Assembly: GCF_014931715.1 (NCBI RefSeq)
Contig: NZ_CP063164.1
Span: 310,001-374,000 of the forward strand
Reading direction: 5' to 3'
DNA: 64,000 bases
Source of the DNA: Sulfurovum indicum
GTDB lineage: Bacteria; Campylobacterota; Campylobacteria; Campylobacterales; Sulfurovaceae
Numbering within the stretch: position 1 is the stretch's first letter; each line of letters starts with the position of its first letter. Shown one piece after another: positions 17,067 through 26,158 of the stretch. The notes under the pieces are model-generated. The model ran no database searches. It was not told where the DNA came from and saw only the letters and a program-made list of their open reading frames with translations. The position numbers were made by a program, and so were the translations under genes.

Positions 17067-18218
17067 ATGATGAAAAAAAGAAGTACTATAGCAGTAGCAG
17101 CATTGATAGCAGGTTTTGGTTTAGTCGGATGTGGAGGAGGAGGTTCAGCTTCCGTATCAACAGAGACAACTGTGCAGGGGACTGCTGTAGATCCTGAACT
17201 TGTAGGTGCTACAGTATGTCTGGATACCAATAACAATGGTGAGTGTGAAATTAATGAACCCTCGGTAAAAACAGATATAAACGGTACTTACAGTATAGCT
17301 GTTTTACAGGATGAGATGACAGCAGGAGCTACTCTGCTTGTAGAGGGTGGATATGACAGAGTAACCAAAATGCCGTTTACCGGTACGATGAGTACCCTGA
17401 TAGATGAAGCGGATCTGACAGCACAGCAGATGATCACACCGCTTACCACACTGGTGTACGAAACAGCTATGGCAGCAGATATGAATATGACAGCTGCACA
17501 AGAAAAAGTTGCATCTACTCTTGGATTGACAGCGGAGGAAGTACAGGCAAATATGCTTGAACTGGCAGATCAAAGAGCACTTCAGGCGGCGATGGCATTA
17601 CAGCAGGCTGCAGAACTTGCAACAGATGCTAACAATACAAGAGTATTCTACAGAGCAATGGCAGAGGAGATGGCAGTATCATCTTATGGTAATCTTACTG
17701 ATTTAATGACAGCTGTTGCAGATCAAAATCTCAGCGGAGTAGAGAAGCTGCGGGTTCAATATTTTTCCGAAGCCATGAATGCCATGAGTGCAGTTGCTGA
17801 TTCTGATCTTTATGCAATGAGTGTGGAAAGAATACAGGAGATGATCGCTGCTATGAATATGAACACTGTAACCGGAGAATTAGAGACAGGCTTTACTTTG
17901 GTTTCGGATTTTGTAACCACGGCTATGGTTCTTTCTCCGGCAGATGTAGAAGTTTATGTTGCATCACATTTGCTTAAGGCAGCGGGAGTTGCACAAGAGC
18001 TTATTGATCCGGTTGCAGAAGTGATCATCGCAAATGCAGAAGTCACTGTCGAGACAGGTTTTACTTCAATGAAAGAAATCATGGTACAGTATGAAGCGGA
18101 AATTAAAGTCAAATTGGTTGATACATTAGGCTATACTGAGGCTGAAGCACAAACAAAATATGATGAAATCGTTGTAAAGCTGGAGGCAATGGAAGCAGCA
18201 TTTATGCCAGCTTCCTAG
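17067..18218 (+). CDS. Large predicted lipoprotein, alpha-helical, unknown function
   Basis: A 383-residue protein with a lipoprotein signal ending LVGCGGGGS, so Cys at about residue 22 would be acylated. An N-terminal beta region (VQGTAVDPELVGATVCLDTNNNGECEINEPSVKTDINGTYSIAV) resembles surface-protein modules with an EF-hand-like DTNNNGECE loop. The remainder is a long Ala/Met-rich helical region with many AAMN and AAD segments. I do not recognise the complete family. ATG 17070 is an equally possible start. An intrinsic terminator follows at 18265. Confidence 0.75.
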   Translation: MMKKRSTIAVAALIAGFGLVGCGGGGSASVSTETTVQGTAVDPELVGATVCLDTNNNGECEINEPSVKTDINGTYSIAVLQDEMTAGATLLVEGGYDRVTKMPFTGTMSTLIDEADLTAQQMITPLTTLVYETAMAADMNMTAAQEKVASTLGLTAEEVQANMLELADQRALQAAMALQQAAELATDANNTRVFYRAMAEEMAVSSYGNLTDLMTAVADQNLSGVEKLRVQYFSEAMNAMSAVADSDLYAMSVERIQEMIAAMNMNTVTGELETGFTLVSDFVTTAMVLSPADVEVYVASHLLKAAGVAQELIDPVAEVIIANAEVTVETGFTSMKEIMVQYEAEIKVKLVDTLGYTEAEAQTKYDEIVVKLEAMEAAFMPAS

Positions 18219-18264
18219 GAAAAAACCGGGTAAAGTCACACTTCATAGAATGGAGCAGATATGG

Positions 18265-18292
18265 GAAGAGAGAAGATTATCTCTCTTCTTTT
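18265..18292 (+). terminator. Intrinsic terminator after the lipoprotein gene
   Basis: A perfect 9-bp stem, GAAGAGAGA (18265-18273) with TCTCTCTTC (18280-18288), loop AGATTA, followed by TTTT. It overlaps the last codons of the convergent globin gene. Confidence 0.65.
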
Positions 18293-18798
18293 GCCTGCGT
18301 ATAGGCAGCATAGTAGGTGCTTCCGTCACTAAATGAGTTGACAGTCAGTTTGGAGAAGTTCTCCAGATAGTCCCAGAACTCTTTGATAAGAGCAATATCG
18401 ACATGTTGTGCCTTGTCCGCAAGGGCATCACGCATAGTTCCCAGCCACTCAATACGTGATTTTTCGGTAATGGAGAAGTCGTCATGTAGACGAATCATGT
18501 ATTCATTGAGGTCCATCCCTCCAGATTCTTTTTCATAGATTTTCGGACCGCCACAGATCTGAATGAAGAATTTGCTGTTCTTGAATTTTATTTCGTCAAA
18601 TTCTTTTTCACATTGAGGAAAAAAGTTGGCTATATCACTTTCATAGATCTTATCGTAAAAATCATACATCAGCTCTTTCATTCCCTCTTCACCGCCAATG
18701 GCGCTGAAAAATGCTGCGGGTGGATTTTTAAAATGTACCTCTTTGGCTTTTTCAACCGGTGTCAATTCCAAGGCCATGATCTCTTTTCTGGTTGTCAT
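18277..18798 (-). CDS. Truncated hemoglobin-like globin (group II-like)
   Basis: A 173-residue globin. Family signatures are the N-terminal FSAIGGEEGMKELMYDFYDKI, FKNSKFFIQICGGPKIYEKES with the GGP turn, and LHDDFSITEKSRIEWLGTMRDAL, where the His of RLHDDF is the expected proximal heme ligand. It would bind O2 or NO in the cytoplasm. It is longer than typical 120-140 residue members because of extensions at both ends. It lies alone between the lipoprotein gene and the agmatine genes. Confidence 0.85.
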   Translation of the reverse strand: MTTRKEIMALELTPVEKAKEVHFKNPPAAFFSAIGGEEGMKELMYDFYDKIYESDIANFFPQCEKEFDEIKFKNSKFFIQICGGPKIYEKESGGMDLNEYMIRLHDDFSITEKSRIEWLGTMRDALADKAQHVDIALIKEFWDYLENFSKLTVNSFSDGSTYYAAYTQAKEER

Positions 18799-18851
18799 AG
18801 TATCCCCTTATACTGCTTTTTAGACGCGATTATAGTTAAAATCTCTTAAAG

Positions 18852-19745
18852 TCAGTCACAGTAACGCTTGAGAAGACAGTTGTAGTTTTCTATTCTCCGG
18901 TCTCTCAGGAATGGCCATATTTTCCGTATCTCTTTACCGGCATTAAGGTCTATTTTGACTTCTATGAGCTCTTCCTCTTCCCCTCCACGGGCCAGAAATT
19001 CACCTTGCGGGCCGAAGACAAAGCTGTTGCCCCAGAACCTGATCCCCTCCAGAATGCCCGAACAGTCTTTTTCCTTGCCCACACGGTTAACGGTTATGAC
19101 AGGAATACCGTTTGCAACGGCATGGCCCCTTTGTACGCTGATCCATGCATCGAGCATTTTCTGTTTCTCTTCGGGTGTATTCTCCTGTTCACAAAGTTCA
19201 TCATAACGCTCTTTGGGGCATTCTAGATAACCGATTGCTGTAGGATAGATGAGTACTTCGGCTCCTTTAAGTGCCATGATACGGGCGGCTTCAGGATACC
19301 ATTGGTCCCAGCAGACCAGTACACCCAGTTTTCCTACACTGGTATCGATAGGCTCAAACCCGAGATCGCCTGGTGTGAAATAGAACTTTTCATAGTAGCC
19401 TGGATCATCAGGAATATGCATTTTTCGGTATCTGCCTGCCAGTTTTCCATGGTCAAAGACATAGGCGGTATTGTGGTAAATACCCTCTGCACGCTTTTCA
19501 AAGAGAGAGGTAACCAGTACGATCTCTTTTGCTTGACTGATGTTTTGCCAAAAGGCAATATCTTCCTGATAATTTTGGGCATAGTCAAAGAATCTGGTAT
19601 CTTCACTCTGGCAGAAATACTCATTCTGATGCAGCTCCTGCAGGACAATAAGTTCTGCGTCAGTCTGGTCGATCATCTCAAGAGTACGGGAGATGGTCGC
19701 CTCTTTGCTTCCGTGGTATCGTTGTTGTATGAGGGCTGTTTTCAT
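18852..19745 (-). CDS. aguB: N-carbamoylputrescine amidase
   Basis: A 297-residue nitrilase-superfamily enzyme that hydrolyses N-carbamoylputrescine to putrescine, CO2 and ammonia. The catalytic triad is visible as Glu in VLQELHQNEYF, Lys in RKMHIPDDPGYYEKFYF and Cys in VLVCWDQWYPEAARIMAL. RFWGNSFVFGPQGE near the C-terminus is characteristic. It begins 8 bp after the stop of aguA on the same strand, so the two steps are encoded as one unit. Confidence 0.93.
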   Translation of the reverse strand: MKTALIQQRYHGSKEATISRTLEMIDQTDAELIVLQELHQNEYFCQSEDTRFFDYAQNYQEDIAFWQNISQAKEIVLVTSLFEKRAEGIYHNTAYVFDHGKLAGRYRKMHIPDDPGYYEKFYFTPGDLGFEPIDTSVGKLGVLVCWDQWYPEAARIMALKGAEVLIYPTAIGYLECPKERYDELCEQENTPEEKQKMLDAWISVQRGHAVANGIPVITVNRVGKEKDCSGILEGIRFWGNSFVFGPQGEFLARGGEEEELIEVKIDLNAGKEIRKIWPFLRDRRIENYNCLLKRYCD

Positions 19746-19753
19746 AAATGCTC

Positions 19754-20770
19754 CTAATAGGCTATATGCATTGTTGAACAGTGCAGGCTTCCGCCTTGTT
19801 CGATGAGTTTGAGACAGTTGACAGGAATGATTTCTCTATCTGGGAAAAGCATTTTGAAGATTTTACCGGCTTTTTTGTCATTAACAGTATCGCCATATGT
19901 GGGATAGACCAATGCACCGTTAGTAATGAGGAAGTTGGCATAAGTCGCAGGCAGCCTGTTACCCTCACTGTCATATTTTGCTTCACATATTGGCAACGGA
20001 ACAAGTTGGTAGGGTGCTCCTTCTTCTGTTTTGAAACTTTTCAGCTGCTCCTCCATAGCCTTGAGCGCTTCGTAATGCTCATCACTGCTGTCTTCACATT
20101 TGACATAGGCAATAGTGTTTTTGTTGACAAAACGTGCCAGTGTGTCAATATGGCTGTCTGTATCATCTCCGGCCAGATAGCCGTGATCGAGCCATAGTAT
20201 ACGCTTTGCTCCAAGGTACTCTGAGAGTCTTGTCTCAACTTCCGTTTTTGTCAATCCGTTGTTACGGTTTGGGTTACAAAGACACTCTGAAGTTGTCAGT
20301 ATCGTACCTCTGCCGTCACTCTCTATGGAGCCCCCCTCAAGTACGTAGTCAATGCGTTCAAATGGTGATCTGCCCATCAGACCGGTTTTGTAAAGTGCCT
20401 GATTGACCTGATTGTCAAGGTCTGCTTTAAATTTTCCGCCCCATCCGTCAAAGATAAAGTCAAGCAGTTTGAGCTCTTCATTCTCTTTCACGCTGATATA
20501 ACCATAGTCGCGTATCCAGGTATCATTGGTGGGCAGTTCCCAAAAGATCATGTTGAAAGTGGAGCAGAACATCTCACTGATACGTTTTCTGTCATCGCAT
20601 ATAATATAGACAGGTTCCTTATAGGCGATTGCCTGTGCGATCCGGATAAAGGGAGTAAGGGCTTCATTAAGAGTTTTGGGATTGTCAGGATGATACCAGT
20701 CTGTCTTTGCATGGGGAAAGCTCATGAGTACACAGCGCTGCTTTTCCCATTCTGCGGGGACTCTTCTCAT
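19754..20770 (-). CDS. aguA: Agmatine deiminase
   Basis: A 338-residue member of the peptidyl-arginine deiminase/agmatine deiminase family, converting agmatine to N-carbamoylputrescine. Key motifs: MSFPHAKTDW, NDTWIRDYGYI, LEGGSIESDGRGTILTT, the GDDTDSHIDTLARF stretch with the catalytic His, and the C-terminal nucleophile Cys in EQGGSLHCSTMHI. Together with aguB it gives the agmatine route to putrescine. Confidence 0.95.
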   Translation of the reverse strand: MRRVPAEWEKQRCVLMSFPHAKTDWYHPDNPKTLNEALTPFIRIAQAIAYKEPVYIICDDRKRISEMFCSTFNMIFWELPTNDTWIRDYGYISVKENEELKLLDFIFDGWGGKFKADLDNQVNQALYKTGLMGRSPFERIDYVLEGGSIESDGRGTILTTSECLCNPNRNNGLTKTEVETRLSEYLGAKRILWLDHGYLAGDDTDSHIDTLARFVNKNTIAYVKCEDSSDEHYEALKAMEEQLKSFKTEEGAPYQLVPLPICEAKYDSEGNRLPATYANFLITNGALVYPTYGDTVNDKKAGKIFKMLFPDREIIPVNCLKLIEQGGSLHCSTMHIAY

Positions 20771-20790
20771 AGGGGCTTCCTGTGAAAAGG

Positions 20791-20844
20791 TAATAGGTGA
20801 TGAGCAATAAGTGATGAATGTTGATGTGCATTGCTTTGCAATGC
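20791..20844. repeat. Heptad array with 7-3-7 palindrome upstream of aguA
   Basis: Units of 7 bp (GGTGATG, AGCAATA, AGTGATG, AATGTTG) run into GCATTGC-TTT-GCAATGC at 20828-20844, the exact reverse complement of the 17-bp palindrome at 6246-6262. TCTATTTT follows. Confidence 0.65.
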
Positions 20845-20949
20845 CTCTATTTTAGTCAGATAGTTTGGCACGCTTCTCTCCCAAAGAAATAAAAGCTTTT
20901 TGTCAGGAAAGGATACCAAAATTATGTACTGTTCATTATTAATGATGTA

Positions 20950-21087
20950 CTAATCCAGGTTGCATTTTCCGCTTACTTTGCCTTTTTTACTCTCTTTTAT
21001 ACTTTTTTTGAACTCTTTTATGAGTAAAAACAGAAGATAAGCCGTAATAAGTATACCGCCGCTCTCCACGATGCTGAGCCAATCCAT
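20950..21087 (-). CDS. Small single-span membrane protein
   Basis: A 45-residue [23 protein letters not shown] continues as a hydrophobic helix (about 10-25), then a basic tail rich in Lys ([17 protein letters not shown]) ending CNLD. AAGGGA is 6 nt before the ATG. The shape (one TM helix and a positive cytoplasmic tail) and the good ribosome-binding site support a real gene. It is divergent from alr, with starts only 28 bp apart. Function unknown. Confidence 0.6.
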   Translation of the reverse strand: MDWLSIVESGGILITAYLLFLLIKEFKKSIKESKKGKVSGKCNLD

Positions 21088-21103
21088 TTTAATCCCTTTT
21101 AAG

Positions 21104-21109
21104 TATAAT
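21104..21109 (+). promoter_or_regulatory. -10 element of alr placed for a leaderless transcript
   Basis: A perfect TATAAT ends 6 nt before the alr ATG at 21116. Transcription normally starts 6-8 nt after the -10 element, so the message would begin at or near the A of the start codon. No Shine-Dalgarno sequence is present. Confidence 0.6.
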
Positions 21110-21115
21110 CACATT

Positions 21116-22120
21116 ATGGCAAAAATCATTATCAATAAAAACAACTTTTATCATAATCTTAACCAAATTGCCCTAAAAACAGGCTCAATTGACAAGATCG
21201 CCATTGTGCTCAAGGATAATGCCTATGGGCATGGAGTAGAGATCATCGGAAGGCTTGCTTCAGAGTTTGGCATCAAACACGCTGTTGTAAGAGATTATAA
21301 AGAGGCTGCGATCATCAAACCGTTTTTTCAGACAATACTGGTACTGGGAGATCAAGCTGTTCTAGATGATAGCTGCTCTTTTACATTAAATGATCTGGCA
21401 GATATTGAAAATGCACAGTCAGGTGCGAAGGTAGAACTCAAGGTCGATACCGGTATGCATCGAAACGGGGTTGCCATGGATGATCTGCCAATAGCACTTG
21501 AGCGCATCAAAGCCAAAGGCTTGAAACTGGTCGGTGTCATGACCCATTTCCGCTCTGCCGATGAGATGGGTTCCGAACTCTTCTGGCAGCAAAAGCAGTT
21601 TGAAGCGGTGAAAGCACAGATCAGGGTAACGGGCTATACCAATGTCCGATTCCATTCCCATAATTCCGCCGCCATCCTTCGAACCAAGACTTTCTCAGAA
21701 GATCTGGTGAGGGTGGGCATTGCTGCTTACGGTTATAATGAACTGCCCGAAACGTTTGACAAGGTCTTGCTCAAACCAGTCATGAAGCTTGTTGCCGGCA
21801 AAGTAGCTACCCGAACCCTCAAAGCAGGAGAACGTATCGGCTATGGAGGAGACTTCACTGCTCCCAAAACCATGACCGTTTCTACCTATGATATCGGCTA
21901 TGGTGACGGTTGGTGCAGAGGCAATATGTTCTCTCCTTATATGACTGCGGAAGAGCTGCCTATACTTGGACGTGTATCCATGGATTTCATCTCTCTGGAG
22001 AGTGTCAAAGAGGAAGTATGTGTGTTCGATGATGCGCAAAAAGCAGCTGAACAGCTTGGTACGATAAGTTATGAGATATTGACGGCAATGTCGAAAGATA
22101 TTGAGCGGGTTGTGATATGA
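21116..22120 (+). CDS. alr: Alanine racemase
   Basis: A 334-residue PLP enzyme making D-alanine for peptidoglycan. The PLP lysine is in [14 protein letters not shown]; the [11 protein letters not shown] motif and the C-terminal [10 protein letters not shown] with the active-site loop are present. The family N-terminus [15 protein letters not shown] fixes the start at ATG 21116; upstream in-frame codons belong to the promoter. It appears to be translated from a leaderless mRNA. The tmRNA gene lies convergently 10 bp downstream. Confidence 0.95.
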   Translation: MAKIIINKNNFYHNLNQIALKTGSIDKIAIVLKDNAYGHGVEIIGRLASEFGIKHAVVRDYKEAAIIKPFFQTILVLGDQAVLDDSCSFTLNDLADIENAQSGAKVELKVDTGMHRNGVAMDDLPIALERIKAKGLKLVGVMTHFRSADEMGSELFWQQKQFEAVKAQIRVTGYTNVRFHSHNSAAILRTKTFSEDLVRVGIAAYGYNELPETFDKVLLKPVMKLVAGKVATRTLKAGERIGYGGDFTAPKTMTVSTYDIGYGDGWCRGNMFSPYMTAEELPILGRVSMDFISLESVKEEVCVFDDAQKAAEQLGTISYEILTAMSKDIERVVI

Positions 22121-22130
22121 ATTATAGATT

Positions 22131-22495
22131 TGGTGGAGGTGAGGGGAATTGAACCCCTGTCCTAAAATAGCTAGGACTATGACTCTACATGCTTAGTCGG
22201 TGTTGATAGATCTCGTTGTGTTTCGTACAACACCCAAAACTACACACAACCAGCCAAAAGATTCGTCTGCAAGCATGGCTTCTTGCAGATATAGTCATCA
22301 GATATGATACCCAAAGATCCGGCTAAGATGACACTCGCCGGCAGGGCAGTCCAAAGTTAGTTAAACTTACGCTACAGCGTAAGCTGGACGATAATCTGTA
22401 TTGTTTGCGTTTGTTCGCGTTGGGCCGCGTAACGGAATTGCCCAGTCCGACATGCACATAGCCCCGACTATTCCAGTCGAAACCAAGTCACCCCC
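22131..22495 (-). ncRNA. ssrA: tmRNA (10Sa RNA)
   Basis: On the minus strand the RNA starts GGGGGTGACTTGGTTTCGAC and ends with a T-arm (GGTTCAATTCC) and CACCTCCACCA. The first and last bases form the 7-bp acceptor stem with one G-U pair. The resume codon GCA (22406-22408) begins the tag ANNTDYRPAYAVA, ending at TAA 22367-22369. It rescues ribosomes stalled on broken mRNAs, with SmpB, and targets the products for proteolysis. CCA is encoded. Length 365 nt. Confidence 0.96.
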
Positions 22496-22497
22496 GT

Positions 22498-22571
22498 AAA
22501 ATGCATAGCATTTTGAAGTGAAGAATTAATAGTGAAAAGTGAATAGTGTTTGTTGCAATGCAGGGCATTGC
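22498..22571. repeat. Heptad array flanked by two triloop palindromes upstream of ssrA
   Basis: AAAATGC-ATA-GCATTTT (22498-22514), then 7-bp periodic GAAGTGA/AGAATTA/ATAGTGA units (22515-22548), then GCAATGC-AGG-GCATTGC (22555-22571). The arms of the last palindrome are the same heptamers as those at 6246 and 20828, in swapped order. Confidence 0.65.
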
Positions 22572-22641
22572 TACCATTAACAATTCTGGCGGATAATAAC
22601 ACGTTTGGGTAAGTTTGTCAAGAGCGTTATGTTTTAAGGTA

Positions 22642-22680
22642 TATAATGATAATATCTTCGTTATATACTTCTATACATAA
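22642..22680 (+). promoter_or_regulatory. Promoter and candidate ModE operator of the molybdate operon
   Basis: A -10 element TATAAT at 22642-22647 is followed at 22659-22680 by CGTTATATA-CTTC-TATACATAA, an imperfect inverted repeat similar to the E. coli ModE box (CGTTATATA with spaced TATATAACG). Its position just downstream of the promoter and before modE would give molybdate-dependent autorepression. The match is by eye. Confidence 0.45.
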
Positions 22681-22688
22681 AGGCAGGC

Positions 22689-23471
22689 ATGGAACTTTCA
22701 TCGAAACTAACTGTAAATATGCTGGGTGAACCTTTTTTGTTGGAAAAGCGTATCGAGCTCCTGTATGCGATAGAAAAACATGGCTCCATTTCCAAAGCGG
22801 CTAAAGCGGTACCAATGAGCTATAAAAGTGCATGGGAAGCAGTAGATGCAATGAACAATCTTTCTGAAGAGCCGATAGTCCAAAGAGAGACTGGTGGGAA
22901 AAACGGAGGCGGTACGACCATAACGCCCTATGGGATGAAGCTTTTGGAAACATACAGGGTTTTGAAAGAGGAGCATGACCGTTTTTTGGAGAGACTGTCA
23001 CAGATGAGAGATATAGAGAGTAGGGCATTTAAGACCATAGGGAGATTAGCCATGCAGATATCGGCAAGAAACCAGATACAGGGCAGAGTAGAATCGTTGG
23101 CTCTGGGGGCTGTCAATGCCAATGTATGCCTCAAGCTTAAAAGCGGGAAGAAACTTGTCTCTGTAATCACCAAAGAGGCTGTAGAAAACCTGGGACTTGA
23201 AGAAGGAGAGAGTGTAACGGCTATTTTCAAATCGAGTACTGTTATGCTGGCAGTTCCCGGTAAAATGGAGCTTAGTGCAAGAAACAGTCTTAAAGGGAGT
23301 ATCACCCGTATTACTGTAGATGAGGTGAATGCTGAGGTAATAGTGGACATAGGCTATCACGATGTGCTGGTTGCGGTCATCACGGTTGATGCGCTAAAAG
23401 CGTTGGAACTAAAAGAAGGAAGCAGCGTTATTGCCATTATCAAATCAAGTGATGTAATGCTGGGAAGATAG
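22689..23471 (+). CDS. modE: ModE-type molybdate-responsive regulator
   Basis: A 260-residue regulator with an N-terminal winged helix (LLYAIEKHGSISKAAKAVPMSYKSAWEAVDAMNN) and two C-terminal Mop/TOBE domains (about 123-190 and 193-258), each with the SARNQIQGRV or SARNSLKGSI opening and the VIAIIKSSDVML-like end that binds molybdate. In E. coli, Mo-loaded ModE represses modABC. Here it is the first gene of the operon it probably controls. Spacing to modA is 6 bp. Confidence 0.93.
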   Translation: MELSSKLTVNMLGEPFLLEKRIELLYAIEKHGSISKAAKAVPMSYKSAWEAVDAMNNLSEEPIVQRETGGKNGGGTTITPYGMKLLETYRVLKEEHDRFLERLSQMRDIESRAFKTIGRLAMQISARNQIQGRVESLALGAVNANVCLKLKSGKKLVSVITKEAVENLGLEEGESVTAIFKSSTVMLAVPGKMELSARNSLKGSITRITVDEVNAEVIVDIGYHDVLVAVITVDALKALELKEGSSVIAIIKSSDVMLGR

Positions 23472-23477
23472 AGGATA

Positions 23478-24233
23478 ATGATGAAAACAAAACTCTTTAT
23501 GGCAGCGCTGCTGATATCGACCTGCAGTATGGCTGGCACCATCAGTATTGCTGTTGCAGCCAATGTCTCTTACGCTATAGATGATCTCAAAAAAGCGTTC
23601 AACAAACAATACCCGGATACGGATGTAAAAGTAACGCTTGGAAGCAGCGGGAAACTGACAGCCCAGATAAAGAACGGTGCTCCTTACGAAATACTGATGT
23701 CTGCCAATATGAAATATCCGGAAGCGCTTTACAAAGAGAAGCTTGCAGTAACAGAACCGGTTGTATATGCCCGGGGATCACTGGCGGTTTTAAGCAGCAG
23801 AAAAAAAGATTTTAGTCAGGGGATAAATATAGTACTGGACAAACAGATAAGAGCCATCGCCATTGCAAATCCAAAAAGTGCACCCTATGGGAAAGCTGCT
23901 GTCGAGGCTTTAAAGAATGCAGGACTTTACGAAAAAGTCAAACATAAATTTGTGAATGCGGAATCGATATCCCAGACAGTAGCCTATACTGTAACGGCAG
24001 CCGATATAGGTTTTATAGCCAAATCATCACTCTATTCATCCAGGATGGCAAGGTTTAGAAGAGGCGACTACTTTATAGATGTGGATCCTGAACTGTATAC
24101 ACCGATCAGTCAGGGAATGGTTATTTTAAAAAAGGGAGAAGAGGAGAGAGAGGTTCGTGCTTTCTATAATTTTATTCTTGGCCCCAAAGCAAAAGAGATA
24201 TTTGAAAAATACGGGTATAGGGTCAATGAGTAA
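23478..24233 (+). CDS. modA: Molybdate ABC transporter substrate-binding protein
   Basis: A 251-residue periplasmic binding protein with a signal peptide (MMKTKLFMAALLISTCSMAG). The mature part starts with ISIAVAANVSYAIDDLKKAF and has VTLGSSGKLTAQIKNGAPYEILMSAN, typical of ModA anion-binding loops. It captures molybdate or tungstate for ModBC. ATG 23481 is an alternative start. It overlaps the following Mop gene by 8 bp. Confidence 0.95.
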   Translation: MMKTKLFMAALLISTCSMAGTISIAVAANVSYAIDDLKKAFNKQYPDTDVKVTLGSSGKLTAQIKNGAPYEILMSANMKYPEALYKEKLAVTEPVVYARGSLAVLSSRKKDFSQGINIVLDKQIRAIAIANPKSAPYGKAAVEALKNAGLYEKVKHKFVNAESISQTVAYTVTAADIGFIAKSSLYSSRMARFRRGDYFIDVDPELYTPISQGMVILKKGEEEREVRAFYNFILGPKAKEIFEKYGYRVNE

Positions 24234-24624
24234 AATTATCGCAAAGGTATCAACCATACAGAGCATAGAGACTTTGAATATTGTCAGTTTTGAATGTAGG
24301 GATACTATTCTGACAATGGTGAGTCTGGAGTTGGGTAATGAGATCAGTGTCGGCAGGGAAGTACTCCTTAATGTCAAGCCGACTTCAATGGCTGTCGGCA
24401 AAAATATTCAGGGTGAACTGAGCTATTCCAACCAACTCAATGTAAAAATAGCAGCGTTGAGTGTTGGGGAACTTCTCTGTTCGTTAAAACTGCAGTTTCA
24501 TGACTTTGTTTTGGAGTCCATAATCACAACAGCCGCACAGAAGAGAATGAATTTGCAGGTCAATGATGAAGTGATCGCCCTGATCAAATCAACAGATCTT
24601 TCCATAGAGAAGGTGCTGTCATGA
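24226..24624 (+). CDS. Molybdopterin-binding (Mop/TOBE) domain protein
   Basis: A 132-residue protein with two TOBE/Mop-like units. The second has [25 protein letters not shown] and ends [19 protein letters not shown], close to the Mop motif of ModE and ModC. Such proteins bind molybdate in the cytoplasm (molbindins) or modulate the transporter. The start is ATG 24226, inside the end of modA; its stop overlaps the ATG of modB (ATGA). Confidence 0.85.
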   Translation: MSKIIAKVSTIQSIETLNIVSFECRDTILTMVSLELGNEISVGREVLLNVKPTSMAVGKNIQGELSYSNQLNVKIAALSVGELLCSLKLQFHDFVLESIITTAAQKRMNLQVNDEVIALIKSTDLSIEKVLS

Positions 24625-25292
24625 ATTTCGAACCTTTTGTATTATCGTTTAAACTAGCGGGTATTACGGCTTTAATACTGTTTTTTATTTCTCTCCCTTT
24701 GGCCTGGTATCTGTCACAAACAAGATCAAAATCCAAACCGTTTTTAGAGGCATTGACTGCTCTGCCGATCGTTCTTCCCCCATCTGTTCTAGGGTTTTAT
24801 ATACTTTGGGCACTCTCTTACAACTCACCTGTGGGTGCTTTTTTTGAGGAAATATTCGGGGTCAAACTGGTTTTTAGTTTTGAAGGGCTTGTGATCGCAA
24901 GTTGTTTTTACTCTCTTCCTTTTATGGTACAGCCTTTGCAAAACGGCTTTGAGTCAATTAACAGAAATATGCTTGAAGCAAGCTATATTGCAGGTAAATC
25001 AAAAGTAGAAACCATCTTTAAAGTGGCACTTCCCAATATGAAACCGGCACTCATGACAGCCATCATAGTTACTTTTGCACATACGGTCGGTGAATTCGGT
25101 GTGGTACTGATGGTTGGCGGAAGTATTCCGGGTGAGACAAAGGTTGCCTCTGTTGCGATCTATGAGATGGTTGAGATTATGGATTATACCTCAGCACATA
25201 TTTACAGTGCGATTATGGTGGGTATCAGTTTTGTGGTTTTGCTCAGTGTATATATTTTTAATGCCAGACAAACGAAGAGGTTCGGGTTATGA
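24621..25292 (+). CDS. modB: Molybdate ABC transporter permease
   Basis: A 223-residue inner-membrane permease with five or six TM helices and the EAA loop [26 protein letters not shown] that docks on the ATPase. The [14 protein letters not shown] segment is typical of ModB. It overlaps both neighbours by ATGA, indicating tight translational coupling. Confidence 0.95.
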   Translation: MNFEPFVLSFKLAGITALILFFISLPLAWYLSQTRSKSKPFLEALTALPIVLPPSVLGFYILWALSYNSPVGAFFEEIFGVKLVFSFEGLVIASCFYSLPFMVQPLQNGFESINRNMLEASYIAGKSKVETIFKVALPNMKPALMTAIIVTFAHTVGEFGVVLMVGGSIPGETKVASVAIYEMVEIMDYTSAHIYSAIMVGISFVVLLSVYIFNARQTKRFGL

Positions 25293-26140
25293 TACATATT
25301 GCAATTGACAAGCTTCTCCATGGATCGGACGGAGATCTGACGCTTGATATAGCGCTTGATATAAAAGAGGGTGAGTTTGTGGCACTTAGTGGTAGAAGCG
25401 GAAGCGGCAAAACGACACTGCTTCGTATCCTGGCCGGTCTTGAAAGTGCCAATGGAGAGATAAAGGTGGCAGATACTGTCTGGTTGAACGGGCAAAAAGA
25501 GTTAGCTGTTCAAAAAAGAGAAATAGGTTTTGTTTTTCAGGACTATGCACTCTTCGAAAATATGACGATAGAAAAGAACCTGCTTTTTGTAGAAGATGAC
25601 AAAAAACTGGCAAAGCACCTTTTGGAAGTAACAGAACTTTACACACTGAAAGAGAGGTACCCGAATATGTTGAGCGGCGGACAGAAACAGAGAGTCAGTT
25701 TATGCCGTGCTTTAATGAAAAGACCGAAAATACTGCTGCTGGATGAGCCGCTTTCGGCATTGGATCCTAAAATGAGAACAAAACTGCAAAGTGAGATACT
25801 GTCACTGCATAAAGAGTTCAAAACGACAACAATCATGGTAAGTCATGATCCAAGCGAAATTTTCAGACTGGCATCACGGGTAATTGTTTTAGATAATGGA
25901 AAAGTCATTAATGATGGTCTTCCAAAAGAGGTACTGCTTAAAACATCAGGTTCCCAAAAGTTCTCTTTTGAAGGAGAACTCTTGGATATTGTAAAGGTTG
26001 ATGTGATCTATGTGGCTATTATAGCGATAGGACAGCAACTGGTTGAAGTTGTTGTCAGCAAAGAAGAAGCTGAGCATTTGTCTGTCGGTGCTATGGTCAG
26101 TGTAAGTACAAAGGCTTTCAGCCCGGTTATAAAACAGTGA
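25289..26140 (+). CDS. modC: Molybdate ABC transporter ATP-binding protein
   Basis: A 283-residue ATPase with Walker [10 protein letters not shown], the Q-loop in [12 protein letters not shown], signature LSGGQKQR, Walker [13 protein letters not shown] and the switch His in MVSHDPSE. The C-terminal region (about 222-283) is a TOBE domain. It completes the modE-modA-mop-modB-modC unit. Confidence 0.95.
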   Translation: MIHIAIDKLLHGSDGDLTLDIALDIKEGEFVALSGRSGSGKTTLLRILAGLESANGEIKVADTVWLNGQKELAVQKREIGFVFQDYALFENMTIEKNLLFVEDDKKLAKHLLEVTELYTLKERYPNMLSGGQKQRVSLCRALMKRPKILLLDEPLSALDPKMRTKLQSEILSLHKEFKTTTIMVSHDPSEIFRLASRVIVLDNGKVINDGLPKEVLLKTSGSQKFSFEGELLDIVKVDVIYVAIIAIGQQLVEVVVSKEEAEHLSVGAMVSVSTKAFSPVIKQ

Positions 26141-26158
26141 CAGAAAGAGAGGGAAAGA

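Noticed and set aside
22157-22260. tRNA gene near 22.2 kb
   Set aside because: The tRNA-like T-arm and CCA end belong to the tmRNA on the minus strand.
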